The translations under genes were made by a program, and so were the position numbers. Under the pieces are notes generated by a model that saw only the letters and a program-made list of their open reading frames with translations, searched no databases and was not told where the DNA came from. Below, piece after piece: positions 1-6,936 of a DNA stretch of 12,796 bases. Numbering within the stretch: position 1 is the first letter of the stretch; each line of letters starts with the position of its first letter. Source of the stretch: Veillonella parvula (lineage in GTDB: Bacteria > Bacillota > Negativicutes > Veillonellales > Veillonellaceae); assembly GCA_947096075.1 (NCBI GenBank), contig CAMUQE010000050.1, positions 1-12,796 of the forward strand, read 5' to 3'.

Positions 1-123
1 TATAGACTTAAACTGCACATATTTAGAAGAATCTCTTAATTCAGTTTGAGATATAGCGTGACTAGATATTGGCAAAATAAGGAATGGTAACACCCATAGT
101 AAAAGTAAAAATATGCGTCTCAT
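1..123 (-). CDS. Secreted hypothetical protein, N-terminal part only (cut by window edge)
   Basis: An open frame of 41 codons runs off the left edge, so the C-terminus is missing. It begins at ATG 123-121, eight bases after the stop of the upstream gene. The Shine-Dalgarno GAGGTGG overlaps that TGA stop, which points to translational coupling. The protein starts MRRIFLLLLWVLPFL and continues to a Ser-His-Ala stretch, a typical Sec signal peptide with a likely signal peptidase I site after about residue 23. The mature part begins AISQTELRD, very like the AISLQELQS start of the neighbour, so the two are probably tandem paralogues exported across the cytoplasmic membrane. Function unknown. Confidence 0.7.
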   Translation of the reverse strand, partial: MRRIFLLLLWVLPFLILPISSHAISQTELRDSSKYVQFKSI

Positions 124-131
124 AGTCCACC

Positions 132-728
132 TCACTGTACTAGAACATCATCAAAATTTTGAAGATATACGGCCTTAAACAGTGCATCTGCATTATTATA
201 GGTATTCTCATCATATCGGCTTCGGCCAACTGGTCCCATCCATTCCTCATCTGTGAAAATAGAACGGTTTTCAATATACCACTTTTCTCCATTCAATTTG
301 TATTTACCACCAGATTTTAACTTTGCAACAATTCCAGATTGATTTTCAGCAACCGAAATTACATCAACTAACGATGAATTTTGTTGTTTCTCACGATTAG
401 AATGAATTAAGCTAGCTAGAGAATAATTGATATCATAATAAACTGTCATTTCAGTCTCTCTGATAAAAGGACTATTTTCATAATCAAATACCATGTACGA
501 GGTACCCTGCAATACATACTTTGGAGGATTATACTCAACAATATGAATCGAATCCAAATTAATAAATGAATAAAACTTATCTACATGATTACTCGATTTT
601 GAAGGATATTCCTCATAAGTTACTAACTTAAAATTAGGTAATGACTGTAATTCTTGAAGACTAATAGCCCCTGCTGGCATAGTAAAAGATACTATCATAA
701 TAAGCAAAAGCAAAAAACGTTTAAACAT
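132..728 (-). CDS. Small secreted hypothetical protein
   Basis: This 198-residue protein has a clear Sec signal peptide: MFKR, then a Leu/Ile/Met-rich core, then MPAGA with probable cleavage near residue 21. The mature part, about 177 residues, has no cysteine and no lipobox, so it is probably soluble and periplasmic or released. It contains many aromatic and beta-prone stretches, for example VYYDINY and KYKLNGEKWYIENR, which suggests a small beta-rich fold. I recognise no family or catalytic motif. The start is supported by a GGAGAGGGG Shine-Dalgarno about eight bases upstream. It is the first gene after the terminator of the amidohydrolase unit and is probably co-transcribed with the similar gene that runs off the left edge. 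Both look more AT-rich than the biosynthetic genes to the right. Confidence 0.75.
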   Translation of the reverse strand: MFKRFLLLLIMIVSFTMPAGAISLQELQSLPNFKLVTYEEYPSKSSNHVDKFYSFINLDSIHIVEYNPPKYVLQGTSYMVFDYENSPFIRETEMTVYYDINYSLASLIHSNREKQQNSSLVDVISVAENQSGIVAKLKSGGKYKLNGEKWYIENRSIFTDEEWMGPVGRSRYDENTYNNADALFKAVYLQNFDDVLVQ

Positions 729-828
729 AATATCAACCCCTCTCCATTTAAATTGTTAAAATATAACCTTATCGTGTAGATAATTAGAGAACCCCAATAT
801 CAACTCCAATCACTATATTAATAGCGAA

Positions 829-844
829 CAAGCAACAAATTATA
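829..844 (-). promoter_or_regulatory. Weak candidate promoter for the small secreted protein pair
   Basis: A perfect TATAAT lies on the minus strand at 844-839, about 110 bases before the start codon at 728. No good -35 is found 16-18 bases upstream (the region reads AT-rich without TTG), so this is a weak call. The rest of 729-884 shows nothing else that I can interpret apart from AT-rich sequence. Confidence 0.3.
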
Positions 845-884
845 TGAGTAAAAAACACCTCTTTTATTAATTTCATTGTATCAT

Positions 885-925
885 AAAAAGACTCTATCTT
901 AGAGAAATTAAGATAAAGTCTTTTT
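885..925 (-). terminator. Rho-independent terminator after the second M20 gene
   Basis: The arms 885-901 and 909-925 pair over 17 positions around a 7-base loop. The outer pairs are A/T runs, so each strand ends in a T-tract. The single imperfect position (894/916) is C against A in plus-strand RNA but G against U in minus-strand RNA. The minus-strand transcript therefore forms the fully paired hairpin. That fits termination of the 1019-2200 gene before the secreted-protein genes, about 95 bases downstream of its stop. Confidence 0.85.
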
Positions 926-1018
926 AGACATCCTGAAAGGAGTTATTTACTTAATAAAACAGTATTAACTCATTAAGTTTTACATTTAATAAGTTAAATT
1001 TCATTTTTAAAATTAATT

Positions 1019-2200
1019 CTATTTATGCTCTTTCAACCACTGTATAGCATATTCCGCATATACTGCTGACGCCGCAGAGAGTACAGAGTCATCCATATTA
1101 AAGCGATTATTATGATGATCGTATATAGCTTCTACATCAGGATTTTGAATGCCAATAAAAGCAAAGCAGCCCGGTTTTCCTTGTAAATACCAAGCAAAGT
1201 CCTCACCTGGCATGACTTTACGCATCTTAGATAGCTTTTCTTTGCCAAGTGTATCGATTACTACACGTTCTGCCAATTCGCTAGCTTTAGGGTCATTAAT
1301 GGTAGGTGGAACTTTATTTACATACTCTAATGTAGCCGTAGCCCCATAGGCCTCTGCAGTGTGTTCCACAATGCGACGAATGGAATCTATAATGTATTGT
1401 TCTTGGTTTGGATCAAAGAAGCGAACCGTACCGCCCATGGAAGCTTCCCCAGGAATGACATTCCATTCTGAGCCAGAGTGAATATTGCCAATCGTAACAA
1501 CTACGGAATCAAGGGCACTTACATTACGAGAAACTACGGTTTGTAAGTTCATAACGATGGCACTAGCCACCACGATAGCATCGACCGCTTGGTGTGGCTG
1601 CGCACCATGACCTTGTTTGCCTTTTACATTAATAGTAATTTGGCTACTTGCAGCCATACGAGGACCGTCCTCAACAGACACAAGGCCCGCTGGCAAATCG
1701 ATCCACACATGCCCTCCAAAGATAGCATCTACCTTATCATACCAATCGCCAAACTTAATGAAATCCGGAGCCCCTGCTCCAGTTTCTTCCGCAGGTTGGA
1801 ATGCTAAATATACGTCGCCTTCGATACGGTCTTTCATAGACATTAGCATCTTTGCCGCACCTAGTAAAATAGCCATATGTCCATCATGACCACAAGCATG
1901 CATTTTACCCTCTACTTCAGATTTATAGTCTATTGTATTATGTTCATAAACAGGCAAGGCATCGATGTCGGCACGCAATGCGATAGCCTTTCCGGGCTTA
2001 GAACCATGGATGATGCCGATTAATCCGATACCACGTTCTGTATCTACATGAACCTCTACGCCCATAGTTTCTAGCTCTTTAGCCAAGGTCTTCGTTGTTT
2101 CAAACTCTTCATTACTAAGCTCTGGATGTTTATGAAAATATCTACGCCAATCTTGAACGTAGCCTTTATATTGCTCTATTAAATCGCGACTATGCATCAT
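1019..2200 (-). CDS. M20 family (M20D-type) amidohydrolase, second copy
   Basis: This is a cytosolic metal-dependent amidohydrolase of the hippurate hydrolase / N-acyl amino acid deacylase type, 393 residues, a normal length. The di-metal motifs are all present: RADID at 76-80, HACGHD at 101-106 (ligands Cys103 and His105), FQPAEE with Glu138 as general base and Glu139 as ligand, GGHVW with His164, the dimerisation-domain GHGAQPH with His198, and the C-terminal HHNNRFN with His363. GEDFAWY precedes it. The lid domain sits about residues 185-295. Two adjacent ATGs (2200 and 2197) follow an AGGAGG; the second has the better spacing of seven bases. The gene is a paralogue of the M20 gene that leads the arginine operon but has its own promoter and terminator. 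The substrate cannot be read from sequence: candidates are N-acetylated or other N-acylated amino acids. Confidence 0.9.
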   Translation of the reverse strand: MMHSRDLIEQYKGYVQDWRRYFHKHPELSNEEFETTKTLAKELETMGVEVHVDTERGIGLIGIIHGSKPGKAIALRADIDALPVYEHNTIDYKSEVEGKMHACGHDGHMAILLGAAKMLMSMKDRIEGDVYLAFQPAEETGAGAPDFIKFGDWYDKVDAIFGGHVWIDLPAGLVSVEDGPRMAASSQITINVKGKQGHGAQPHQAVDAIVVASAIVMNLQTVVSRNVSALDSVVVTIGNIHSGSEWNVIPGEASMGGTVRFFDPNQEQYIIDSIRRIVEHTAEAYGATATLEYVNKVPPTINDPKASELAERVVIDTLGKEKLSKMRKVMPGEDFAWYLQGKPGCFAFIGIQNPDVEAIYDHHNNRFNMDDSVLSAASAVYAEYAIQWLKEHK

Positions 2201-2230
2201 ATCGCCTCCTCTACTATCAGTATATCAAAC

Positions 2231-2244
2231 GCATATCAATATGC
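2231..2244. repeat. Short perfect inverted repeat in the M20 leader
   Basis: GCATAT and ATATGC are separated by CA. The repeat lies between the predicted transcription start near 2272 and the ribosome binding site near 2206. It could be a regulator half-site pair or a tiny RNA hairpin; the sequence alone does not decide. Confidence 0.35.
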
Positions 2245-2278
2245 ATCGCTAATATATATTGGTTAAACAGTCTACGAA

Positions 2279-2307
2279 TTTATAAATACAAAACCTACAT
2301 GAGACAA
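2279..2307 (-). promoter_or_regulatory. Sigma-70-type promoter of the second M20 gene
   Basis: TTGTCT at 2307-2302 (4 of 6 matches to TTGACA) is followed by a 17-base spacer and TATAAA at 2284-2279 (5 of 6 to TATAAT). Transcription would begin near 2272, giving a leader of about 70 bases. The promoter lies just downstream of the terminator at 2348-2381, so the gene is a separate unit. Confidence 0.6.
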
Positions 2308-2347
2308 GAAAAGTTTTTTGTTTAGGGGAATAACATGGCAAATGCAA

Positions 2348-2381
2348 AAGAAAACGACAGGCAACGCCATGTCGTTTTCTT
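2348..2381 (-). terminator. Rho-independent terminator after the 60-residue gene
   Basis: A perfect 12-base-pair stem (2348-2359 with 2370-2381) encloses a 10-base loop that can pair further through GGC and GCC. On the minus strand the stem is followed by TTTTGCATTT, an interrupted T-tract. It begins six bases after the stop codon of the small gene and closes that unit, and perhaps arg operon read-through. Confidence 0.8.
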
Positions 2382-2387
2382 AGTTTC

Positions 2388-2570
2388 TTATCGGTTGCGC
2401 AATACCGCTTGTACCGCTAAGGATACAATAGCCGTTGCAACTGTCACAGCAGCAGTGATTTTTGCCGTTGTGATAAGTTCTTCTTTTGTAGGTTTTGCTT
2501 TTGCAGCAATGTCCAACGTTTTTGCTACCGCCGGAACCAATACTTCATTACGTAAGGATTCTGTATTCAT
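2388..2570 (-). CDS. Small hypothetical protein with one hydrophobic segment
   Basis: A 60-residue protein with no family that I recognise. The start has a strong Shine-Dalgarno, GGAGGAG, five bases before ATG, and the gene is followed at once by a terminator, so it is very likely real. Residues 1-32 are mixed polar (a Lys/Glu-containing helix, KAKPTKEELI). Residues about 33-56 are rich in Ala, Val, Thr and Ile (TAAVTVATAIVSLAVQAVL) and could form one membrane helix or a packed amphipathic helix. It ends in LRNR, so an N-out/C-in or peripheral membrane arrangement is possible. It lies 137 bases after argD with a structured leader, and may be transcribed on its own or as the tail of the arginine operon. 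A longer plus-strand frame over the same bases is judged a shadow. Confidence 0.7.
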   Translation of the reverse strand: MNTESLRNEVLVPAVAKTLDIAAKAKPTKEELITTAKITAAVTVATAIVSLAVQAVLRNR

Positions 2571-2583
2571 ATTTACTCCTCCA

Positions 2584-2633
2584 ATATAGACTGTTTCTTC
2601 TAGGGTAACACGAATACGGACTAAAGTCTATAT
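2584..2633 (-). promoter_or_regulatory. Leader inverted repeat next to the Shine-Dalgarno of the small gene
   Basis: ATATAGACT (2584-2592) and AGTCTATAT (2625-2633) are perfect 9-base complements separated by 32 bases. In minus-strand RNA the downstream arm ends two bases before GGAGGAG, so folding could affect ribosome access. A poor promoter candidate (TAGACT, 17 bases, TGTTACCCT) falls in the same stretch. The remainder of 2571-2707 shows no clear terminator for argD. Confidence 0.4.
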
Positions 2634-2707
2634 AATCATCAGTTTATTTCCATAGTTTAATGTTACATAACTATAGTAAACAATATTTATGAAAGCTAAA
2701 CGAATTC

Positions 2708-3895
2708 TTATTTTGCATCCAATTCTTTAATCACTTCAGCCAAAATACGTATCGCCTTTTCTAATTGTTCTTGCGGAATATTAAGGGCTGGTAAAAGTCG
2801 TACCTTATTTTTAGCAGATAAACATACAACACCTTTTTCAAGGCATTTAGCTATAACGGCTTTAGCATCAACCGTAGTTTCAATGCCAAGCATGAGGCCC
2901 ATACCGCTAACACCAATGACACCAGGTTTACCAGTTAAGGTGGCCTTTACGTATTCCCCTTTTGCTTTTACAGAATCAAGAAATTCAGGAGTTAAACGAC
3001 TAATGATAGTATTACCTGCAGCCGCGCAGATTGGATTGCCCCCAAAGGTAGTAGCGTGGGCGCCAGCATTTAAAACGTATTGCATCTTTTCATTGAATAA
3101 GGTTGCACCCATTGGCAGTCCTCCCGCCAAGCCTTTTGCAGTAGATACCACATCTGGTTCGATGCCAAATTGTTGGTATGCATATAGACTACCAGTCCGA
3201 CCATTACCAGTTTGTACCTCATCGATAAGTACCAGTTGATCGTGTTCATGCGCATATTTTGTTACCGCTTGAACAAACTCCTTATCTAATGGCATAACAC
3301 CACCTTCACCTTGGATAGGTTCCATCATGATGGCACAAACAGCTGGATTAGCAAGGACTTTCAAGGCCGCATCAATATCATTGGCCGGGGTATGAATAAA
3401 GCCTTCAGTAAATGGAAAGAAATGTTGATGGAATACATCTTGTCCTGTAGCAGACAAGGTGGTAATAGTACGACCGTGGAAACTATTGACCAAGGTAACA
3501 ATTACATGACGACCTTCGCCGTATTTGTCATGGCTATATTTACGTGCTGCCTTAATAGCACATTCGTTAGACTCCGCACCAGAGTTAGAGAAAAATACCT
3601 TTTTCATCCCCGTTTTCGCGCAGAGCTGTTTCGCTAGTTCAATTTGTGGCAAAGAATAGTATAAGTTAGAAATATGATTCAACGCATGAGACTGCTTAGT
3701 AACAGCCTCAGTCCACTCATCATCATCAACACCAAAAGCGGTTACCCCAATACCAGAGCCGAGGTCGATGTACTCTTTACCATCTACGTCCCACAATAGA
3801 GAACCTTTCCCTTTTTCAAAGCATACGTTAAACCGACCATACGTATTGGCTATATATTCTTTATCTTGTTTTTCAAAATCAATTGTATTACTCAT
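2708..3895 (-). CDS. argD: Acetylornithine aminotransferase
   Basis: This PLP-dependent class III aminotransferase converts N-acetylglutamate semialdehyde to N-acetylornithine with glutamate as amino donor. Such enzymes often also serve lysine synthesis. It has 395 residues, a normal length. Visible motifs (numbered from the chosen start) are SNSGAESNE at 103-111 for phosphate binding, SFHGRT at 138-143, EPIQGEGGV at 192-200, LIDEVQTGNGRTG with Asp225 for the pyridine nitrogen, and STAKGLAGG with the Schiff-base Lys254. ATTFGGNP follows. A longer frame starts at TTG 3907, but that codon lies in the Shine-Dalgarno TTTGGAGGATATA, so ATG 3895 is the start. It is the last arg gene of the operon, 81 bases after argB, and that gap holds two small hairpins (3912-3927 and 3942-3959). 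Confidence 0.93.
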   Translation of the reverse strand: MSNTIDFEKQDKEYIANTYGRFNVCFEKGKGSLLWDVDGKEYIDLGSGIGVTAFGVDDDEWTEAVTKQSHALNHISNLYYSLPQIELAKQLCAKTGMKKVFFSNSGAESNECAIKAARKYSHDKYGEGRHVIVTLVNSFHGRTITTLSATGQDVFHQHFFPFTEGFIHTPANDIDAALKVLANPAVCAIMMEPIQGEGGVMPLDKEFVQAVTKYAHEHDQLVLIDEVQTGNGRTGSLYAYQQFGIEPDVVSTAKGLAGGLPMGATLFNEKMQYVLNAGAHATTFGGNPICAAAGNTIISRLTPEFLDSVKAKGEYVKATLTGKPGVIGVSGMGLMLGIETTVDAKAVIAKCLEKGVVCLSAKNKVRLLPALNIPQEQLEKAIRILAEVIKELDAK

Positions 3896-3911
3896 TATAT
3901 CCTCCAAACGT

Positions 3912-3959
3912 ACGGCCTTGCCGCCGTCTATCTATATGAAAGGTAATCAGATAATTACC
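3912..3959 (-). repeat. Two small inverted repeats in the argB-argD gap
   Basis: ACGGC/GCCGT (3912-3916 and 3923-3927, 6-base loop) is unusually GC-rich for an intergenic spot and lies about ten bases upstream of the argD Shine-Dalgarno. GGTAAT/ATTACC (3942-3947 and 3954-3959, 6-base loop) lies just after argB. Neither has a T-tract, so they are not terminators. They may be processing or stability elements. Confidence 0.35.
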
Positions 3960-3976
3960 GTATTATGTCTACTATA

Positions 3977-4834
3977 TTAAGCAACAAACATGGTACCAAG
4001 GCCTTCATCGGTCAATAGTTCGATAAGAATGGCATGTGGAATCTCGCCATTGATGATGAATACCTTTTGTGCCCCTGCTTCTATGGCCTCTAAGCAGCAA
4101 TCCACCTTTGGAATCATACCGCCTGCAATAATACCATCCGCTTTTAACTGAGCTGCCTCAGCCATTGTAATTTTAGGAATTAAAGAATCTGGATCATGCA
4201 CATCTCGCAGTACACCATCAATATTGGTCATAGCCACCATTGTTTCCGCCTTGAGAGCGCCCGCAATTTTGGCAGCTACCGTATCAGCATTAATATTATA
4301 TGTCTTTCCATCGGCTCCCATGCCAATAGAAGAAATAACTGGAATATAGCCATGGCTAATTACGTCATGAATAATGCTCGTATCAATAGTATCAATATAA
4401 CCTACATAACCAAGTTCTTCGTTCTGTTTATGAACTTGAATCATGTTGCCATCCACACCACAGAGACCAACAGCTTTACCACCAAGATCCGTTAATTCCG
4501 CCACGAGACCTTTATTCACCTTGCCGGCTAATACCATTTGTACAACATCCATCGTTGTTTCATCGGTAACACGTAGACCATTTGCAAAATGTGATTCAAT
4601 TTGCATCGCCTCTAAGGTACTATTGATAGCCGGTCCTCCACCATGAACTAGAACTACTTTTATACCTACCAATTGGAGTAGCAGTAAGTCCTTCATAACA
4701 GATTTTTTTAATTCTTCATCAGTCATAGCATTGCCTCCGTATTTAACGACAACATACTGATCGGTATATTGTTTTATATATGGAACGGCCGCCGTTAGTA
4801 TCTGCGCCCGCATTGCATTTGTTACATCCTTCAT
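3977..4834 (-). CDS. argB: Acetylglutamate kinase, arginine-sensitive type
   Basis: This kinase phosphorylates N-acetylglutamate to N-acetylglutamyl-5-phosphate, the second step of arginine synthesis. It is 285 residues, in the amino acid kinase family. Motifs: VVKYGGNAM at about 28-36, VLVHGGGPAI at about 61-70, NGLRVTD for acetylglutamate binding, YNINADTVAAKIAG, and the MTNIDGVL nucleotide site. The N-terminal extension ILTAAVPYIKQY and the C-terminal GEIPHAILIELLTDEGLGTM match the mobile helix and arginine-site region known from the hexameric, arginine-inhibited enzymes (Thermotoga and Pseudomonas type). The shorter E. coli kinase lacks the helix. Feedback inhibition by arginine is therefore inferred. 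It follows argC by ten bases with the Shine-Dalgarno overlapping the argC stop (TAGAGGT), so the two are translationally coupled. Confidence 0.93.
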   Translation of the reverse strand: MKDVTNAMRAQILTAAVPYIKQYTDQYVVVKYGGNAMTDEELKKSVMKDLLLLQLVGIKVVLVHGGGPAINSTLEAMQIESHFANGLRVTDETTMDVVQMVLAGKVNKGLVAELTDLGGKAVGLCGVDGNMIQVHKQNEELGYVGYIDTIDTSIIHDVISHGYIPVISSIGMGADGKTYNINADTVAAKIAGALKAETMVAMTNIDGVLRDVHDPDSLIPKITMAEAAQLKADGIIAGGMIPKVDCCLEAIEAGAQKVFIINGEIPHAILIELLTDEGLGTMFVA

Positions 4835-4844
4835 AGTATTACCT

Positions 4845-5795
4845 CTACCCCAATACCAATCCAGTTTCTTCTGGCAAACCTAATGCGATATTCATGCATT
4901 GAACAGCCGCACCAGATGCACCTTTACCTAAATTATCGAATATAGCGTGAACCATAATGCGCTCATCGTTACCAGTCACATAAATTTTCATGCTGTCCGT
5001 ATTGCTTAATTGATTAGCGTTTAACATGCCAGTGTTACTATTTTCAGTAAATGGCGCGACCGTAATGATTGTACTATGTTTGTAAAAGTCTTCTAATACT
5101 TGTTGCACCCTATCAATGCAAACAGGTTTATGACATAGTCGACTATGAATACCTACTGTAACTTCCATCCCAGAGTAGTAATCATCAACGATAGGCATAA
5201 AAATAGGCGCTTCACTAAGACCACATACATGTTCTACTTCAGGTAAATGTTTATGTTGTTGACCAAGCGCATATTGCCGTGGAGCATAAAGGAAATAGTC
5301 TTTTGGATTACTTTCATATTGGCCAATCATCTTCTTGCCACCACCGCTATAACCTGTTAAAGATGTAATGGTGAAAGGATAATCCGTTGGCACAAGTCCT
5401 GCTTTTACAAGAGGCGCTATGCAAGCAATCATACCACTCGCATGACAGCCAGGATTTGCAATATGTTTTTTAGTAGCAATAGCTGTCTTATAATTAGTAC
5501 CAAGTTCTGGGAAACCATAGGTCCAATCAGCAGCAGTTCTAAAAGCAGTAGATGTATCGATTACCTTGCACGGCAAGTCACCGATAACCGCCATAATGTC
5601 TTTAGATGCCGCATCAGGTAAGCAAAGAAATACAATATCTGCCTTTTTTGCAACCACTTTAATGGCCTCTACATTTTTGCGATCCTCATCAGCTGTGGCT
5701 AAGAGTTCTATATCTTTTCGATCGGATAATCGTTCATGAATTCTAAGACCAGTTGTGCCTTCATGACCAACAATAAATACTCTATGGGGTGTCAT
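4845..5795 (-). CDS. argC: N-acetyl-gamma-glutamyl-phosphate reductase, short (type 2) form
   Basis: This NADPH-dependent enzyme reduces N-acetylglutamyl phosphate to the semialdehyde that ArgD uses. From ATG 5795 it is 316 residues, shorter than the common form of about 340, and the sequence around GYSGGGKKMI fits the second ArgC type. It shows an N-terminal Rossmann motif (VFIVGHEGTTGLRI, residues 6-19), the catalytic cysteine in ANPGCHASG (Cys117), and HKHLPEVEH containing the expected active-site His. The frame extends upstream to TTG 5807, but those codons overlap the Shine-Dalgarno TTGAGG, so the ATG is preferred. It is separated from argF by 110 bases containing inverted and direct repeats but no convincing promoter. 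Confidence 0.92.
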   Translation of the reverse strand: MTPHRVFIVGHEGTTGLRIHERLSDRKDIELLATADEDRKNVEAIKVVAKKADIVFLCLPDAASKDIMAVIGDLPCKVIDTSTAFRTAADWTYGFPELGTNYKTAIATKKHIANPGCHASGMIACIAPLVKAGLVPTDYPFTITSLTGYSGGGKKMIGQYESNPKDYFLYAPRQYALGQQHKHLPEVEHVCGLSEAPIFMPIVDDYYSGMEVTVGIHSRLCHKPVCIDRVQQVLEDFYKHSTIITVAPFTENSNTGMLNANQLSNTDSMKIYVTGNDERIMVHAIFDNLGKGASGAAVQCMNIALGLPEETGLVLG

Positions 5796-5810
5796 AATAA
5801 ACCTCAATTC

Positions 5811-5865
5811 TCACCTATTGGTGACTCACACCTATTTATATAGCCCTTTATCCAATATAAATAGG
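5811..5865 (-). repeat. Nested inverted and direct repeats between argF and argC
   Basis: CCTATTTATAT (5831-5841) and ATATAAATAGG (5855-5865) are perfect 11-base complements with a 13-base loop. A second hairpin, TCACC/GGTGA (5811-5815 and 5820-5824), stands just upstream of the argC Shine-Dalgarno. CACCTATT occurs twice, at 5812-5819 and 5829-5836, 17 bases apart. The large hairpin has no T-tract, so it is not an ordinary terminator. It could be a protein-binding site, a processing site that separates argF mRNA from argCBD, or a leader controlling argC translation. Confidence 0.5.
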
Positions 5866-5905
5866 AAACAAACTATACAATTCATCACCATTTAGGAGGA
5901 TGAAT

Positions 5906-6916
5906 TTATTTCAATGGATAATCTCCAAAGGTAGCAACCATAACTGCCTTAATCGTGTGGAGACGATTTTCTGCTTCTTGGAATGCTAAAGAATTTGGAC
6001 CTTCGAATACCTCTTCGGTCACCTCAATGCCATTCATGCCAAACCGTTCATAAATATCTTTACCTACTTGTGTTTCTGTGTTGTGAAACGCTGGCAAACA
6101 GTGGCAGAACTTAGTATTTGGATTACCGGTTAATGCCATCATTTCTGCATTTACTTGGAATGGTTTAAATGTATTGATACGTTCCTCCCACATATCGTAA
6201 GTATCACCCATCGTTACCCACACACCAGTGTAAATGACATCTAAGCCTTTAACTCCTTCAGCTACATTATCTGTGCAAGTAATAGTAGCACCCGTTTCTT
6301 TAGCCACTTTCAAACATTCTTCATAGAATGGACCAGCTGGCCAGTATTGTTTAGGACCAATAAGTCTGAAATCCATCCCCATTTTAACGGCACCACTCAT
6401 CAAAGCGTTACACATATTTGATTGACCATGTCCAACATAGGCAAAGGAAATTTCATTCAATGGTTTATCGATATGTTCTTGAATTGTTAAAAAATTCGCC
6501 AAGGTTTGTGTGGGATGATCCATATCGGTAAGCCCATTCCAAACTGGCACACCAGAATATTCCGCCAATGTATCTACGTCCTCTTGGTCAAAGCCTCTAA
6601 ACTCGATAGCATCATACATGGAACCAAGAACACGAGCCGTATCCTTTAAGGATTCCTTCTTATTCATTTGAGAACCTGTAGGACCAAGATATGTTGTAAA
6701 AGCACCTTGGTCAGCAGCCCCTACCTCAAAAGCACAACGTGTCCGTGTTGAGTCCTTTTCAAAGATCAGAACAAAGTTTTTACCTTCTAATGTTTTTATT
6801 TCCTTGCCCGCTTTTTTATCTGCTTTTAGCTTCGCTGCTAAATCCAAAAAATACTTAATTTCCTCTGGTGTATATTGAAGTATTGTTTTAAATGATTTAT
6901 GTTGTAAACTTTTCAT
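5906..6916 (-). CDS. argF: Ornithine carbamoyltransferase family protein with altered ornithine-binding loop
   Basis: The family transfers the carbamoyl group from carbamoyl phosphate to ornithine, giving citrulline. At 336 residues it resembles the E. coli form in length and numbering. Carbamoyl phosphate motifs are intact: STRTR at 56-60 and HPTQ at 134-137. The second-domain residues include Asn167 (GQSN) and HCLP at 272-275 with Cys273, then ENRLH with Arg318. The ornithine motif, normally TDVWVSMGE, here reads TGVWVTMGD: Gly replaces the Asp at 231 that binds the alpha-amino group of ornithine, and Thr replaces Ser235. The codons are plain GGT and ACG with no frame problem. It follows the M20 amidohydrolase by 20 bases with an AGAGGT Shine-Dalgarno. 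The family assignment is firm; the exact substrate is less sure than the name implies. Confidence 0.88.
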   Translation of the reverse strand: MKSLQHKSFKTILQYTPEEIKYFLDLAAKLKADKKAGKEIKTLEGKNFVLIFEKDSTRTRCAFEVGAADQGAFTTYLGPTGSQMNKKESLKDTARVLGSMYDAIEFRGFDQEDVDTLAEYSGVPVWNGLTDMDHPTQTLANFLTIQEHIDKPLNEISFAYVGHGQSNMCNALMSGAVKMGMDFRLIGPKQYWPAGPFYEECLKVAKETGATITCTDNVAEGVKGLDVIYTGVWVTMGDTYDMWEERINTFKPFQVNAEMMALTGNPNTKFCHCLPAFHNTETQVGKDIYERFGMNGIEVTEEVFEGPNSLAFQEAENRLHTIKAVMVATFGDYPLK

Positions 6917-6936
6917 GATAACCTCTTATATGCAAA

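Noticed and set aside
784..876. Minus-strand frame of 30 codons encoding a hydrophobic peptide, resembling a small toxin
   Set aside because: There is no Shine-Dalgarno before its ATG (the upstream bases are the T-tract of the terminator), and the region is AT-rich enough to give such frames by chance.
926..1018. Possible extra gene or small RNA: AAAGGAG on the plus strand near 936-942 and an ACTTAAT/ATTAAGT inverted repeat (949-978)
   Set aside because: No start codon follows the Shine-Dalgarno-like bases at a usable distance, and the inverted repeat is short, AT-only in its core and expected by chance in such sequence.
2335..2589. Plus-strand frame of 84 codons with AGGGG before its ATG, opposite the 60-residue gene
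   Set aside because: Its first codons are made of the terminator hairpin, and the minus-strand gene has a stronger Shine-Dalgarno and a correctly placed terminator. The hydrophobic stretch is a mirror of the minus-strand Ala/Val-rich helix.
2883..3239. Long plus-strand frame of 118 codons opposite argD
   Set aside because: It is antisense to a clear aminotransferase gene and its protein has no recognisable features; it is a codon-bias shadow. The same applies to the other plus-strand frames opposite argB, ilvB and the M20 genes.
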